From NCBI RefSeq assembly GCF_001956915.1, contig NZ_MLJO01000011.1, positions 62,001-126,000 of the forward strand: a DNA stretch of 64,000 nucleotides, written 5' to 3'. Each line of letters opens with the position of its first letter. Position 1 is the stretch's first letter. The DNA is from Intrasporangium flavum. GTDB lineage: Bacteria; Actinomycetota; Actinomycetes; Actinomycetales; Dermatophilaceae. Below the pieces are notes generated by a model, which was not told the origin of the DNA, searched no databases, and was given only the letters and a program-made list of their open reading frames with translations. A program made the translations under genes and the position numbers. Positions 1 through 9,088 of the stretch are shown here, one piece after another.

Positions 1-1
1 C

Positions 2-268
2 AGCACCCTGCCGCTCACCAACGGCATGGGCCAGCCCTCGACGAAGGTCGACGGCGACGGCCCGGTGCGCTGCACGGTCGACCCCGACGACTACACCGGC
101 GGGTTCGGCGTCTGGAGCGGCACGTCGTTCGCGACGCCGGTCTTCGCCGCCGAGGTCGCCGCGGCCATCGCCCTGGAGAAGGACCTCGCCGACGTCGCGC
201 CGGCCGTCATGCGCAAGCGCGCCCTGCGCGCCCTGCGTCGCTGCATCTCGAAGGGAGCCACGTCATGA
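2..268 (+). CDS. S8 family serine peptidase (subtilase), C-terminal fragment
   Basis: Only the last 88 residues lie in the window; the gene begins upstream. The fragment carries GTSFATP, the block holding the catalytic serine of subtilisin-like proteases, followed by a helical stretch rich in Ala, Arg and Leu typical of the end of the S8 domain. No membrane anchor or cell-wall signal follows, so the protein ends soon after the catalytic domain. Its stop overlaps the start of the sigma factor gene in an ATGA arrangement, which implies translational coupling and a shared role with the sigma factor, the small protein and the CHAT protein downstream. The catalytic Asp and His are outside the window, so activity cannot be judged. 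Confidence 0.88.
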   Translation, partial: STLPLTNGMGQPSTKVDGDGPVRCTVDPDDYTGGFGVWSGTSFATPVFAAEVAAAIALEKDLADVAPAVMRKRALRALRRCISKGATS

Positions 269-846
269 CCCCCACGCCCACCGCGCCCGACGGCCTCGGC
301 ACCCTCGCCGGCAAGGCCTTCGCCGCCTACCTCGGCGGCGAGCGCGAGCGCCTGTCCGAGCTCGTCGACCTCGTGACGCCGGTGCTGTGGAACGCGGCCC
401 GCTCCCAGGGTGCGAACCCGGCGACGTGCGAGGACGCCGTGCAGACCGCGTTCCTCCAGCTCGTCGACCGCGCCGAGTCGATCCACGAACCGGCCGCGGT
501 GCTCGGCTGGCTCGTCGTCGTCGTCAAGCGCGAGGTGTGGCGCCTCGCGCGCGGCTCCCGGCGCGAGATCGGCGTCGAGGAGGTGCCGGAGGCCCCGGCG
601 CAGAGCCTCGACCCCGAGGCGCAGGCGGTGCTGAGCGAGCGCCAGGGCGTGCTGTGGAGGCACGTCTCGACCCTGTCCCCGCGGTGCCAGGAGCTGCTCC
701 GGGTCATCGCGTTCGCCGACCGTCCCGACTACGCGGCCATCGCCGAGTCGCTCGGGATGCCGGTCGGCAGCATCGGCCCGACCCGCGGCCGATGCCTCCA
801 GAAGCTGAGGACGACCCTCGGCTCCGATCCCGGATGGGCGGTGTGA
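265..846 (+). CDS. ECF-like sigma-70 family RNA polymerase sigma factor
   Basis: A 193-residue protein with the two-domain layout of ECF sigma factors. Region 2 lies around residues 25-95 (CEDAVQTAFLQLVDR followed by a tryptophan-containing helix). A linker of about 35 residues follows. Region 4 begins near LSPRCQELLRV at about residue 137 and includes the recognition helix with SIGPTRGRCLQKLR. Regions 1.1 and 3 are absent, as expected for the group. It starts inside the stop of the subtilase gene and ends one base before the next gene, so the three are almost certainly co-translated. The promoters it recognises cannot be told from the sequence. The small protein encoded next is the obvious candidate for a regulator of this factor. 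Confidence 0.85.
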   Translation: MTPTPTAPDGLGTLAGKAFAAYLGGERERLSELVDLVTPVLWNAARSQGANPATCEDAVQTAFLQLVDRAESIHEPAAVLGWLVVVVKREVWRLARGSRREIGVEEVPEAPAQSLDPEAQAVLSERQGVLWRHVSTLSPRCQELLRVIAFADRPDYAAIAESLGMPVGSIGPTRGRCLQKLRTTLGSDPGWAV

Positions 847-847
847 C

Positions 848-1333
848 ATGAGCTCGCACAAGGACGCCATTGACGACCTCGACGTGGCCGCGCTGCGCCA
901 GCTGCGAGAGCTGTTCTCGCACGCCGACCCCGTACCGTCCGACCTCACCGAGCGGATCAAGTTCGAGCTGACCGTCCAGGCGCTGCACGCCGAGGTCGCC
1001 GAGCTCATGGACTCGGCCCTGCTGGCGACGCGCGGCACGAAGGTCGAGCCGACGCCCACCGAGTCGGTGACCTTCAACGCGGCGTCGGTCAGCCTCATGG
1101 TGACGGTCAACGCGAGCGACCTCGAGGGCCGGGTCCGGGTCGACGGCTACGTCACGGTGCCCGGCGCCACGGTCGAGGCGGTCTCGACCGACGGGAGCAC
1201 GTTGGTCGATACCGATGCGAACGGGCGTTTCGTTCTGGATGATCTACCCCATGGCCCGATCCACTTCGTGATCCGGGTCGACCCCGACGACGAGAACGCG
1301 CGACCGGTCATCACGCCCACGATCCAGCTGTGA
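848..1333 (+). CDS. Small protein with carboxypeptidase-regulatory-like domain, possible sigma regulator
   Basis: A 161-residue soluble protein with two parts. Residues 1-60 are charged and helical, containing DPVPSDLTERIKFEL and ending near AEVAELMDSAL. Residues 70-161 are beta-rich and fit a carboxypeptidase-regulatory-like (transthyretin/Cna-B-like) fold, with VPGATVEAVSTDG and a DTDANGRFVLDDLP turn. There is no signal peptide or membrane segment. It begins two bases after the sigma factor stop. I recognise no catalytic residues. Its place between a sigma factor and a CHAT protease makes it a candidate anti-sigma factor or protease substrate; that role is inference from position and size only. 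Confidence 0.7.
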   Translation: MSSHKDAIDDLDVAALRQLRELFSHADPVPSDLTERIKFELTVQALHAEVAELMDSALLATRGTKVEPTPTESVTFNAASVSLMVTVNASDLEGRVRVDGYVTVPGATVEAVSTDGSTLVDTDANGRFVLDDLPHGPIHFVIRVDPDDENARPVITPTIQL

Positions 1334-1369
1334 GGGCGTGAGCCCCGCCGTGCAGGGAGGCGGCCCAGG

Positions 1370-3946
1370 ATCAGCGCACAGCGCACGCTGGACGAGGTCG
1401 AGGCCCTGCGCGAGGAGGCCGCTGCGGAGACGGGTGCCGGGCGCCCCGACCGTGCCGTCGGCCTGCTCCGCGACGCGCTGGAGCGGCTCGAGGCCTCGGG
1501 CGGGGGCAGGGGTGCCGAGCCCGTCCTGCGGGTGCGTGCCCGCACGCTGACCACCCTGGCCCTGACCGAGTTCCTCCTCGAGGGCGCGGACGCCGCGCAC
1601 GCGCGGTTCGCCGAGGTCGAGCAGATCGTCGACGCGCTGGGCGACGACGACCTGCGGGCGCGGCTGGCCTACCAGCGCGCCAACGTCGCCGGACGCGGGG
1701 GCGACCTCGCCGGGGCGCGCGACGGTCTCGAGGGGGCGCTGCGCCGGCTCGACGCGTTCTCGCCGCGCGAGCAGTGCTCGGTGCTGCTGAGCCGCGGCAT
1801 GCTCGCCTTCGAGCTGTCCGAGCCCGCCGTCGCGCTCGACGCGTTCTCCCGGGCGGCGGCGACGGCGCGCGAGGGAGGCTGGCGCCCGCAGGAGTTCATG
1901 GCCGCCCACAACGAGGGCTACGCCGCCTACCTGCTCGGTGACGTGCCCCGGGCGCTCGCGACGATGGCGGCAGCCGTCGAGGACGCACCCGACGTCTCGC
2001 TGCTGCCCGCGCGCCTCGACCGGGCCCACGTGCTCCTCGAGGCAGGGCTCATCGACGAGGCGGTCGAGGTGCTCGTCGCCGCAGCGGGCTCGCCCGACGC
2101 CGAGCACGACCAGGCGGCCGCCGAGCTGCAGCTGCGCCTGTCCCGGGCGCACCGGCTCGCGGGAAACCTCCGCCGGGCCGGGGAGGCCGCCGAGCGCGCC
2201 GTCGAGGGGTTCGACCGGGTGGGGGCCGTGGGGTGGGCGGCGAAGGCGCGCCTGGCGCGCGTCCACGTCGAGCTGGACCGACAGCGTCGAGGGGCGGCTG
2301 CCGACGGGGTCCCCGACGGTGCAGCGGTGCTCGCGACAGCCGAGGAGGTGGCCGCGACGGCGGCCCGGCTCGGCGACACCGAGCTCGGCGACTCGGCCCT
2401 CGTCGCGGCGGCCGACGCCCACCTGCTCGCCGGGCGCGTCGAGGCCGCCCGCAGCTGTCTCGACGCCGTGGGCGGGCCGGGTGCCTCGCTGACCGGAGAG
2501 CTCGACCGCGCCGTCGTCGAGGCAGGACTCCACGTCGCCGCGGGTGAGCCGGCCCGGGCCCGACGCGTGCTGGGCCGGGCGGCGCGCGGCCTCGCGGCCG
2601 GCCAGGAGGGCAGCGCCAGCCTCGACCTGCGCAGCGCCCGCGCGCTGCACGGCGTCCGGCTCGCCCGGATCGACCTCGCCCTCGCGCTGCGCGGCGGCAG
2701 CTCGGCCGTCCTCGAGGCGCTCGACCGCTGGCGCAACGCCACCGACCGGCTCCCCTCGCTCGGGCGCCCCGACGACGACGTCCTCGCCTCGCTCACCGAG
2801 CAGCTGCGCTCGACCCAGGCCCTGCTGCGCGGCGACGTGCCGGAGGCCGAGGCGGTCGAGCTCACCGCACGGGTGCGGCGCCTCGAACGCGACATCCGGG
2901 CCCGCGACTGGACCCTGAGCAGCGGCTCGCCGTCGGGCACGGCGGCGGAGGTGCGGGTGCGGCAGGGGCGCGAGGCCCTCGACCGCGCCGACCGCGACCT
3001 CGTCTGGTTCTTCCCCGACGGCGGCCGCCTCATGGGCGTGGGCGTCGTCGGTGGCCGGGCCCGGGTCCGCGACCTCATGCCGCTGGCCGAGGCGGTCGAG
3101 CTGGCGCACCGCATCCGCGTCGACCTGCGCACGGCCGCGACGCGTGAGCTCGGGCCGTTCGCGCCGGCCGTGTGGGGGTCGCTGAGGGCCGCCGCCGAGC
3201 GTCTCGACGCGGCGGCCGTCCGTCCGTGGGGGCTGCGCCGCACCGGGCTCGTCCTGGTGACGTGCGAAGAGGTGTCGGCGCTGCCGTGGTCGCTGCTGCC
3301 GTCGCTCGGCGGGGTGCCGCTCACCGTCGCGTCGTCGCTGACGTCGTTCGCACGCCGCACCGACGACATGGGCGCTCCAGCGGCACCAGGGGTTCCGGGG
3401 CGGGTGCACGTCAGCGTCGGCCCGTCCCTGCGACGTGCGTCGGGGGAGGCGTCCGCCGTGGCGCGGGCCTGGGCCGACCACGCCGACGTCTCCGTCGCCG
3501 AGCCATCGATCGCGCGCGGGCTCGTCGAGGCGATGCGCGTCGACGACGTCGTCCACGTCGCGGCGCACGGCACGCACCAGGTGCAGTCGCCGCTCTTCTC
3601 CTCCGTGCACCTGCACGACGGGCCGGTCTTCGCCCACGAGCTGCAGGCGTCCGGCGTGCGGGCGCGGCACGTCGTCCTGTCGGCCTGCGAGGTCGGCTCG
3701 GCCACGTTCCGACCCGGCGAGGAGCAGCTCGGCCTCGCCGCAGCGGTGCTCAGCCTCGGCGCCCGCTCGGCGGTGGCCGCGGTCTCGCCGGTGCCCGACG
3801 AGGTGGCCGCCGACACGATGGTCCGCCACCACCGCGCCCTGGCCCGCGGGGTGCCGAGCGACGAGGCGCTGGCGTCGGCGCTCGTCGGCGCCGAGCCGAT
3901 CGCGGCCGCCTTCCTGCACCTGGGCGGCCGCTTCACCCACGCCTGA
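1370..3946 (+). CDS. TPR-CHAT domain caspase-like protein
   Basis: A large protein: an Ala/Arg/Leu-rich helical repeat region (TPR-like, roughly residues 1-500) followed by a C-terminal CHAT domain of the caspase/HetF family. The CHAT dyad is visible: His in HVAAHGTH (codon 3566-3568, residue 733) and Cys in LSACEVG (codon 3686-3688, residue 773). The frame is open back to the preceding gene, but the first in-frame ATG/GTG/TTG is GTG at 1532, which would cut into the first helical repeat. I therefore place the start at ATC 1370, nine bases after AGGGAGG, giving 858 residues; a CTG at 1388 is another option, and an indel near 1340-1370 cannot be excluded. It is probably a cysteine protease acting with the upstream sigma factor, small protein and subtilase. 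Confidence 0.85.
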   Translation: MSAQRTLDEVEALREEAAAETGAGRPDRAVGLLRDALERLEASGGGRGAEPVLRVRARTLTTLALTEFLLEGADAAHARFAEVEQIVDALGDDDLRARLAYQRANVAGRGGDLAGARDGLEGALRRLDAFSPREQCSVLLSRGMLAFELSEPAVALDAFSRAAATAREGGWRPQEFMAAHNEGYAAYLLGDVPRALATMAAAVEDAPDVSLLPARLDRAHVLLEAGLIDEAVEVLVAAAGSPDAEHDQAAAELQLRLSRAHRLAGNLRRAGEAAERAVEGFDRVGAVGWAAKARLARVHVELDRQRRGAAADGVPDGAAVLATAEEVAATAARLGDTELGDSALVAAADAHLLAGRVEAARSCLDAVGGPGASLTGELDRAVVEAGLHVAAGEPARARRVLGRAARGLAAGQEGSASLDLRSARALHGVRLARIDLALALRGGSSAVLEALDRWRNATDRLPSLGRPDDDVLASLTEQLRSTQALLRGDVPEAEAVELTARVRRLERDIRARDWTLSSGSPSGTAAEVRVRQGREALDRADRDLVWFFPDGGRLMGVGVVGGRARVRDLMPLAEAVELAHRIRVDLRTAATRELGPFAPAVWGSLRAAAERLDAAAVRPWGLRRTGLVLVTCEEVSALPWSLLPSLGGVPLTVASSLTSFARRTDDMGAPAAPGVPGRVHVSVGPSLRRASGEASAVARAWADHADVSVAEPSIARGLVEAMRVDDVVHVAAHGTHQVQSPLFSSVHLHDGPVFAHELQASGVRARHVVLSACEVGSATFRPGEEQLGLAAAVLSLGARSAVAAVSPVPDEVAADTMVRHHRALARGVPSDEALASALVGAEPIAAAFLHLGGRFTHA

Positions 3947-3964
3947 CGCCGGGCCCAGCCTCTC

Positions 3965-3986
3965 CTGACCCCGTCGTCGGGTTCAG
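3965..3986. terminator. Hairpin between convergent CHAT gene and gudD
   Basis: CTGACCCCG and CGGGTTCAG form a nine-pair stem with one mismatch around a TCGT loop. It lies between the two convergent stop codons and overlaps the last codon of gudD. It has no U-tract, as is common in high-GC actinobacteria. Confidence 0.5.
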
Positions 3987-5305
3987 CGCTCGAGGCAGGG
4001 GCGTTTCGGGTCGAAGGCCCAGCCGTCGACGAGGTACTGCATGGCGACGGCGTCGTCGCGCGCGCCGAGGCCGTGCTCGAGGTAGAGCTCGTGCGCGGCG
4101 GCGAGGGCCTCGCGGTCGAGGGTGACCCCGAGGCCCGGCGCGGTCGGCACCTCGATCGCACCGTCGCGGATCTCGAGCGGCGAGGTCGTCAGGGCCTGGC
4201 CGTCCTGCCAGATCCAGTGCGTGTCGAGCGCCGTGATCTCGCCCGGTGCGGCGGCCCCCACGTGGGTGAACATCGCGAGCGAGATGTCGAAGTGGTTGTT
4301 GGAGTGGGACCCCCACGTCAGGCCGAAGTCGTTGCACAGCTGCGCGACCCGGACCGAGCCGGCCATCGTCCAGAAGTGCGGGTCGGCCAAGGGGATGTCG
4401 ACGGCGTTCGTGCGGATCGCGTGCGCCATCTCGCGCCAGTCGGTCGCCACCATGTTCGTGGCCGTGCGCAGACCGGTCGCCCGCTTGAACTCGGCCATCA
4501 CCTCGCGGCCCGAGAACCGCCCTTCCGCACCGCACGGGTCCTCGGCGTAGGCGAGCACGTCGCCGAGCCCGCGGCACAGCCGGACGGCGTCGGCGAGCAG
4601 CCAGCCGCCGTTGGGGTCGAGGGTGATCCGGGCGTCCGGGAAGCGCAGGGCCAGCGCGGTGACCGCCTCGACCTCCTCCTCGCCGGGCAGGACGCCGCCC
4701 TTGAGCTTGAAGTCGCGGAAGCCGTAGCGCTCCCGGGCCGCCTCGGCGAGGGCGACGACCGCATCGGGCGTCAGCGCCTCCCGCCGCCGCAGCCGCGACC
4801 AGCCGTCCTCGCCGCCGTCGTCGACGCGGTAGGGCAGGTCGGTGCGGGTGGTGTCGCCGACGTAGAAGAGGTAGCCGAGCATCGGGACGCTGGCGCGCTG
4901 CTGCCCCTCACCGAGCAGCTCGGCCACGGGGACGCCGAGGTGCTGGCCCATGAGGTCGAGCAGCGCCGACTCGAGCCCGGTCACGGCGTGCACCGTCGTG
5001 CGGAGGTCGAACGTCTGCACGCCGCGGCCACCGGCGTCGCGGTCGGCGAAGGTGTCCGCGACCAGGCGCAGCAGCTGCCGGAACCGGGCGATCTCCTGGC
5101 CCTGCAGCAGGTTCGCGGCCTCGCGGACCGTCCCGGCGATCTTCTCGCCACCGGGCACCTCGCCGAGGCCGGTGTTGCCGTCGCTGTCGGTGACGATGAC
5201 GACGTTGCGGGTGAAGAAGGGGCCGTGGGCGCCACTGAGGTTGAGCAGCATGCTGTCGTGGCCGGCCACGGGCACCACCTCGACGGTGGCGATCTTCGGT
5301 GACAT
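3983..5305 (-). CDS. gudD: D-glucarate dehydratase
   Basis: A 440-residue enolase-superfamily enzyme that dehydrates D-glucarate (often also L-idarate) to 5-dehydro-4-deoxy-D-glucarate. The Lys motif of the glucarate dehydratase group is present (FKLKGGV), as are the metal-ligand strand LDPNGGW and the catalytic His in [13 protein letters not shown]. Length matches the family. It is the third gene of a minus-strand operon behind kdgD and a 2,5-dioxovalerate dehydrogenase, 13 bases after the latter, with AGGAG before its ATG. The operon gives a complete route from glucarate to 2-oxoglutarate. Confidence 0.93.
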   Translation of the reverse strand: MSPKIATVEVVPVAGHDSMLLNLSGAHGPFFTRNVVIVTDSDGNTGLGEVPGGEKIAGTVREAANLLQGQEIARFRQLLRLVADTFADRDAGGRGVQTFDLRTTVHAVTGLESALLDLMGQHLGVPVAELLGEGQQRASVPMLGYLFYVGDTTRTDLPYRVDDGGEDGWSRLRRREALTPDAVVALAEAARERYGFRDFKLKGGVLPGEEEVEAVTALALRFPDARITLDPNGGWLLADAVRLCRGLGDVLAYAEDPCGAEGRFSGREVMAEFKRATGLRTATNMVATDWREMAHAIRTNAVDIPLADPHFWTMAGSVRVAQLCNDFGLTWGSHSNNHFDISLAMFTHVGAAAPGEITALDTHWIWQDGQALTTSPLEIRDGAIEVPTAPGLGVTLDREALAAAHELYLEHGLGARDDAVAMQYLVDGWAFDPKRPCLER

Positions 5306-5318
5306 CCGGGTGCTCCTG

Positions 5319-6911
5319 TCAGTCCTGGGCGGGCCGCAGGCGGCCGTCGACGCGCTGGGTCAGACCCCACGGGTTGTCGTCGCGCATGGCGTCGGGCAGC
5401 AGGTCGGCGGGCACGTCCTGGTAGGCGACGGGCCTCTGGAAACGGTAGATCGCGAGCGAGCCGACCGACGTCGTGCGGGGCTCGCTCGTGGCGGGGAACG
5501 GGCCGCCGTGCACCATCGCGTGGCCGACCTCGACACCCGTCGGCCAGCCGTTGAAGAGGATCCGGCCGGCCTTCGTCTCGAGCAGGGGCAGCAGGGTGCC
5601 GGCGAGGTGATGGTCGGCGTCGGTGGCCTGCACCGTCACGGTCAGCTGCCCCTCGAGTGCGCGCAGCGCATCGGCCAGCTCCCCGGCGTCGGCCCACCGG
5701 ACGACGACGCCCACGGCGCCGAAGACCTCCTCGGCCACCGAGGCGTCCTCACCGAGGGCCGACGTCGTCGTCGAGACGAGCAGCGGCGCCGGGGCGTTGA
5801 CCCCGCCGCCGACGACGCCCTCGGCCTCGACGGTCACGGCGGGAGCGCCGCGCAGGGCCGCGGCGCCCTTGTCGAAGGCCTGCGCGATGCCGCTCGTGAG
5901 CATCGTCTGCCCGGCCGCCCCGGTGACCGCCCGGGCCGCGGCCGCGACGAAGGCGTCGCCGTCGGGGCCCACCGGCACGAAGGTCAGGCCGGGGTTCGTG
6001 CAGAACTGCCCCGATCCCATGGTCAGCGAGCCGACGTACGCGGTGGCCAGCGCCTCGGCTCGCCCCCCGGCGATGCTGCCCGGCAGCACGACGACGGGGT
6101 TGACCGAGCTCATCTCGGCGTAGACGGGGATCGGCTCGCGACGGGCCGCCGCGGCGGCGACGAGGGCGAGCCCGCCGGCCCGGGAGCCGGTGAAGCCCAC
6201 GGCCTTGATCCGCGGGTCGCGCACGAGCGCCTGGCCGACGGGGGTGCCGGAGCCGAAGACGAGCGAGAAGACGCCGGCGGGCAGGCCGGCGGCCGCGACG
6301 GCGCGCGTCACCGCAGCGCCGACGAGCTCGCTCGTGCCGGGGTGGGCGTTGTGCGCCTTGACCACGACCGGGCAGCCGGCAGCGAGCGCCGACGCGGTGT
6401 CGCCCCCCGCGACCGAGAACGCGAGCGGGAAGTTGCTGGCCCCGAAGACGGCGACCGGGCCGAGGGGCACGTGCCGCTGGCGGATGTCGGCCCGGGGCAG
6501 CGGCGTCCGGTCGGGCTGCGCGGGGTCGATGCGCACCTCGAGGTGGTCCCCGAGGCGCACGACCGCGGCGAACATCCGCAGCTGGCCGGTCGTGCGGCCG
6601 AGCTCGCCGGTGAGCCGGGCGAGCGGCAGCCCGGACTCGGCCACGGCGCGGGCGACGATCGCCTCGCCGTCGGCCTCGATCTCGGCAGCGACCCTCTCCA
6701 GGAAGGCCCCCCGTTCCTCGGGTGAGGTGGCGCGGTAGGCGTCGAAGGCGTCGGCCGCAGCCTGCGTGGCCTCCTCGAGCTGCGACTCGTCGACGTGGGT
6801 GTAGACGGGTTCGAGCGCCGCACCGGTTGCCGCCTCCACCCCGGCCGACCCGGGAAGCGTTCCCGCCGTGGGGGATCCGGCGATGATCGAGTGTCCGGTC
6901 AGGGAGGTCAT
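5319..6911 (-). CDS. 2,5-dioxovalerate (alpha-ketoglutaric semialdehyde) dehydrogenase
   Basis: A 530-residue aldehyde dehydrogenase of the NADP-dependent ketoglutarate-semialdehyde group. Visible are the cofactor-fold segment [16 protein letters not shown], the general-base region [10 protein letters not shown] and the catalytic cysteine in [10 protein letters not shown]. It oxidises 2,5-dioxopentanoate to 2-oxoglutarate, the last step of the oxidative aldarate pathway. It is flanked on the same strand by kdgD upstream (15-base gap) and gudD downstream, which fixes the substrate better than sequence alone. The N-terminal 40 residues ([12 protein letters not shown] and following) are usual for this subfamily. 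Confidence 0.9.
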   Translation of the reverse strand: MTSLTGHSIIAGSPTAGTLPGSAGVEAATGAALEPVYTHVDESQLEEATQAAADAFDAYRATSPEERGAFLERVAAEIEADGEAIVARAVAESGLPLARLTGELGRTTGQLRMFAAVVRLGDHLEVRIDPAQPDRTPLPRADIRQRHVPLGPVAVFGASNFPLAFSVAGGDTASALAAGCPVVVKAHNAHPGTSELVGAAVTRAVAAAGLPAGVFSLVFGSGTPVGQALVRDPRIKAVGFTGSRAGGLALVAAAAARREPIPVYAEMSSVNPVVVLPGSIAGGRAEALATAYVGSLTMGSGQFCTNPGLTFVPVGPDGDAFVAAAARAVTGAAGQTMLTSGIAQAFDKGAAALRGAPAVTVEAEGVVGGGVNAPAPLLVSTTTSALGEDASVAEEVFGAVGVVVRWADAGELADALRALEGQLTVTVQATDADHHLAGTLLPLLETKAGRILFNGWPTGVEVGHAMVHGGPFPATSEPRTTSVGSLAIYRFQRPVAYQDVPADLLPDAMRDDNPWGLTQRVDGRLRPAQD

Positions 6912-6926
6912 GCGGAGGGGCTCCGT

Positions 6927-7838
6927 TCAGCTGATCTTGTCGATGAGGATCTTGAGGTCGGTGACGTCCTGCTCGGTGAGGTTCGTGAGCGGCGGACGGA
7001 CCGGGCCGGCCGGTCGGCCGATGGCCGCGAGGCCGCCCTTGATGATGGACACGGCGTACCCGCGCTCGCGGTCGCGGATGTCGAGGTAGGGCAGCACGAA
7101 GTCGTTGAGCTTGCGGTACACGGCCTCGAGGTCCTGGCGGCGCACGTCCTCGTAGAAGCCGACGGCGAACTCGGGCACGAAGTTGAAGATGGCCGAGGAG
7201 TAGGTCGTGACGCCGAGCTGGAGCAGCGGCAGGGCGAACGTCTCGGCGGTCGGCAGGCCCCCGACATAGAGCAGCCGGTCGCCGACGCGGGCGTAGGTGC
7301 GGGTCATCGCCTCGACGTTGCCCACGCCGTCCTTGAGGCCGACGAGGTTGGGGTTGCGATCGGCGGCCTCGGCGACGGCGAGGTCGCCGAGGATCGCGTT
7401 GGCCCGGGAGTAGGCGATGACGCCGAGCGAGGTCGCCCGGCACACGGCAGAGACGTGCTCGACGAGGCCGCGCTGTCCGGCCTCGGTGAGGTAGGGCGGG
7501 AAGAGCAGGATGCCGTCCGCGCCGGCGGCCTCGGCCGCCTTCGCCTGGGCGATGGCGACGGCGGTCCCACCGGTGGCCGGCGCGAGCACCGGGACGCGCC
7601 CGCCGATCTCGTCGACGGCGACGCGCACGACGGTGTCGATCTCCTCGGTGCGCAGCGAGAAGCCCTCACCCGTGCCGCCGGCGGCGAACAGGCCGGCCAC
7701 GTCGTAGCCGCTGAGCCACGAGAGGTGCTCGCGGTAGCCCGCCTCGTCGAAGGCGAGGTCGGGGGTGAAGTGGGTGACGGGGAAGGAGAGCAGTCCGGTG
7801 CCCAGCTGGTGAGCGAGTTCGTCGGGGGCCAGAGGCAC
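6927..7838 (-). CDS. kdgD: 5-dehydro-4-deoxyglucarate dehydratase
   Basis: A 303-residue class I (Schiff-base) enzyme of the dihydrodipicolinate synthase/NAL family. It converts 5-dehydro-4-deoxy-D-glucarate to 2,5-dioxopentanoate with loss of CO2 and water. The N-terminal [10 protein letters not shown] and [11 protein letters not shown] motifs and the Schiff-base lysine in [11 protein letters not shown] are present, with the active-site tyrosine in VIAYSRAN. It is the first gene of the kdgD-dehydrogenase-gudD operon, about 75 bases downstream of a promoter matched by one in front of tctC. A LysR regulator is encoded upstream on the same strand. Confidence 0.93.
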   Translation of the reverse strand: MPLAPDELAHQLGTGLLSFPVTHFTPDLAFDEAGYREHLSWLSGYDVAGLFAAGGTGEGFSLRTEEIDTVVRVAVDEIGGRVPVLAPATGGTAVAIAQAKAAEAAGADGILLFPPYLTEAGQRGLVEHVSAVCRATSLGVIAYSRANAILGDLAVAEAADRNPNLVGLKDGVGNVEAMTRTYARVGDRLLYVGGLPTAETFALPLLQLGVTTYSSAIFNFVPEFAVGFYEDVRRQDLEAVYRKLNDFVLPYLDIRDRERGYAVSIIKGGLAAIGRPAGPVRPPLTNLTEQDVTDLKILIDKIS

Positions 7839-7913
7839 GGCGAGGTCCTTTGCGACAGAGCGGCTGCCCGTCCGGACGTCGGCGGGCCCGCCGCTGGGCC
7901 AGTGAGTGACCTC

Positions 7914-7944
7914 AGGCTAGGAACAGGGCTGGATACCTGTCCAA
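7914..7944 (-). promoter_or_regulatory. kdgD operon promoter with TTGGACAGG(T/C)ATC box
   Basis: On the minus strand TTGGAC (7944-7939) and TAGCCT (7919-7914) are separated by 19 bases. The sequence TTGGACAGGTATC is repeated, with one change, at the tctC promoter (8980-8992), and the -35 to -10 spacing there is also 19. The shared box is a likely site for the LysR-type regulator encoded between the two operons. Confidence 0.55.
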
Positions 7945-7997
7945 GACGGATTCCGCATCCTGTGATGCCCCTGGGGCATCGACGGTCGTGGGTGTGC

Positions 7998-8921
7998 TCA
8001 GCCCTCGTCGCCGAGCTGCATCCGCCCGATCTGCGCCAGGACGCGTCGCAGCATGGGGCTGCGACGACCGCGTGCCCAGATGGCGTGCAGCTCGACCGGC
8101 CGGCCCGGCACCTCGCTACCGTCAGGGTCGCCGCCGCCGTCGACGAGGTCCTGGTAGACGACCCCCTGGACCCCGAGCGACCGGGCCGAGGCGGGTACGA
8201 GGGCGCAGCCGCGCCCGGCGGCGACGAGCAGGACGGCGGTGAGGATCTGGTGCACCTGCTGCTCGACGCGCGGGTGCGCGTTGGTGAGGAACCGCACGGT
8301 CAGCTCGTGGAAGTAGCGCGACTGCACCGGGTTGTAGCTGATGACCGGCACCCCGTCGAAGTCGCCGGCCGTCAGCGGCCGTCGCACGCCCGCCAGCGGG
8401 TGTCCGGCGGGGACGGCCGCGCAGAGCGGCTCGCGGAAGACGACGCGCGACTCGAGCTCGGAGGTGTCGAACGGCGGCCGGGCGAGCCCGAGGTCGAGCT
8501 CGCCGCGCCGGATGCCGTCGGCCTGGGCGGCCGTGACGCGCTCGTGGAGGATGACCTCGACGCCGGGCAGGCTGCGGTCGAGCTCGGTGAGCAGCGGCCC
8601 GAGCACGCCGATCGCCGACACCGCCGTGAAGCCGAGGCGCAGCGTGCCGGCGGCGCCCCCGTCGATCCGGCGGGCCACGTCGCCGGCGCTGTCGACGAGG
8701 GCGAGCAGCCGGTAGGACTCGTCGAGGAAGGCGCGCCCGGCCTCGGTCAGCTCGACGCGTCGGTTGTCGCGCTCGAGGAGCGTGCACCCGACGCTGCGCT
8801 CGAGCTTCTGGATCTGGCGGCTCAGCGGCGGCTGGGTCATGTTGAGCCGTTCGGCGGCGCGGCCGAAGTGCAGCTCCTCCGCGACAGCGACGAACGCCCG
8901 AACCTGGTCGAGGGTCATCAT
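7998..8921 (-). CDS. LysR-type transcriptional regulator of aldarate genes
   Basis: A 307-residue LysR regulator. The N-terminal winged helix-turn-helix is clear (VRAFVAVAEELHFGRAAERL then MTQPPLSRQIQKLE), followed by a two-subdomain effector-binding region (residues 90-300). I take the first of two adjacent ATG codons at 8921; an extension upstream to 9104 would read through the tctC control region and has no family similarity. It is divergent from tctC and transcribed toward kdgD, the usual layout for a LysR activator. The inducer is probably an aldarate or a pathway intermediate; that is inference from context. Confidence 0.88.
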   Translation of the reverse strand: MMTLDQVRAFVAVAEELHFGRAAERLNMTQPPLSRQIQKLERSVGCTLLERDNRRVELTEAGRAFLDESYRLLALVDSAGDVARRIDGGAAGTLRLGFTAVSAIGVLGPLLTELDRSLPGVEVILHERVTAAQADGIRRGELDLGLARPPFDTSELESRVVFREPLCAAVPAGHPLAGVRRPLTAGDFDGVPVISYNPVQSRYFHELTVRFLTNAHPRVEQQVHQILTAVLLVAAGRGCALVPASARSLGVQGVVYQDLVDGGGDPDGSEVPGRPVELHAIWARGRRSPMLRRVLAQIGRMQLGDEG

Positions 8922-8931
8922 GCCCGGCGAC

Positions 8932-8960
8932 GATACCGCCTTCGATGCGGTGAAGGTATC
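8932..8960. promoter_or_regulatory. Inverted repeat beside the LysR gene start
   Basis: GATACC (8932-8937) and GGTATC (8955-8960) form an inverted repeat just upstream of the LysR gene. GATACC also occurs in the kdgD promoter box (7932-7937). It is a candidate autoregulatory site. Confidence 0.35.
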
Positions 8961-8979
8961 AACCGATGCAGCATCGGGT

Positions 8980-9010
8980 TTGGACAGGCATCGAGAGGCA
9001 TTCGTAGTGT
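8980..9010 (+). promoter_or_regulatory. tctC operon promoter with TTGGACAGG(T/C)ATC box
   Basis: TTGGAC (8980-8985) and TAGTGT (9005-9010) with a 19-base spacer, followed by tctC at 9089. The first 13 bases match the kdgD promoter box at 12 positions, so both promoters probably respond to the same regulator. Confidence 0.5.
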
Positions 9011-9088
9011 CGGGCGGCACGGGGACCGACCATCCGACCTTTCGACCCCCGCACCGACGCCGGTGCCCCAGCTCGTAGGAGACCTTCA

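Noticed and set aside
1244-3940. Long minus-strand frame (898 codons) opposite the CHAT gene
   Set aside because: GC-rich DNA gives long antisense frames; its translation is low-complexity, Gly/Arg/His-rich and has no family motif, while the plus strand encodes an intact CHAT domain.
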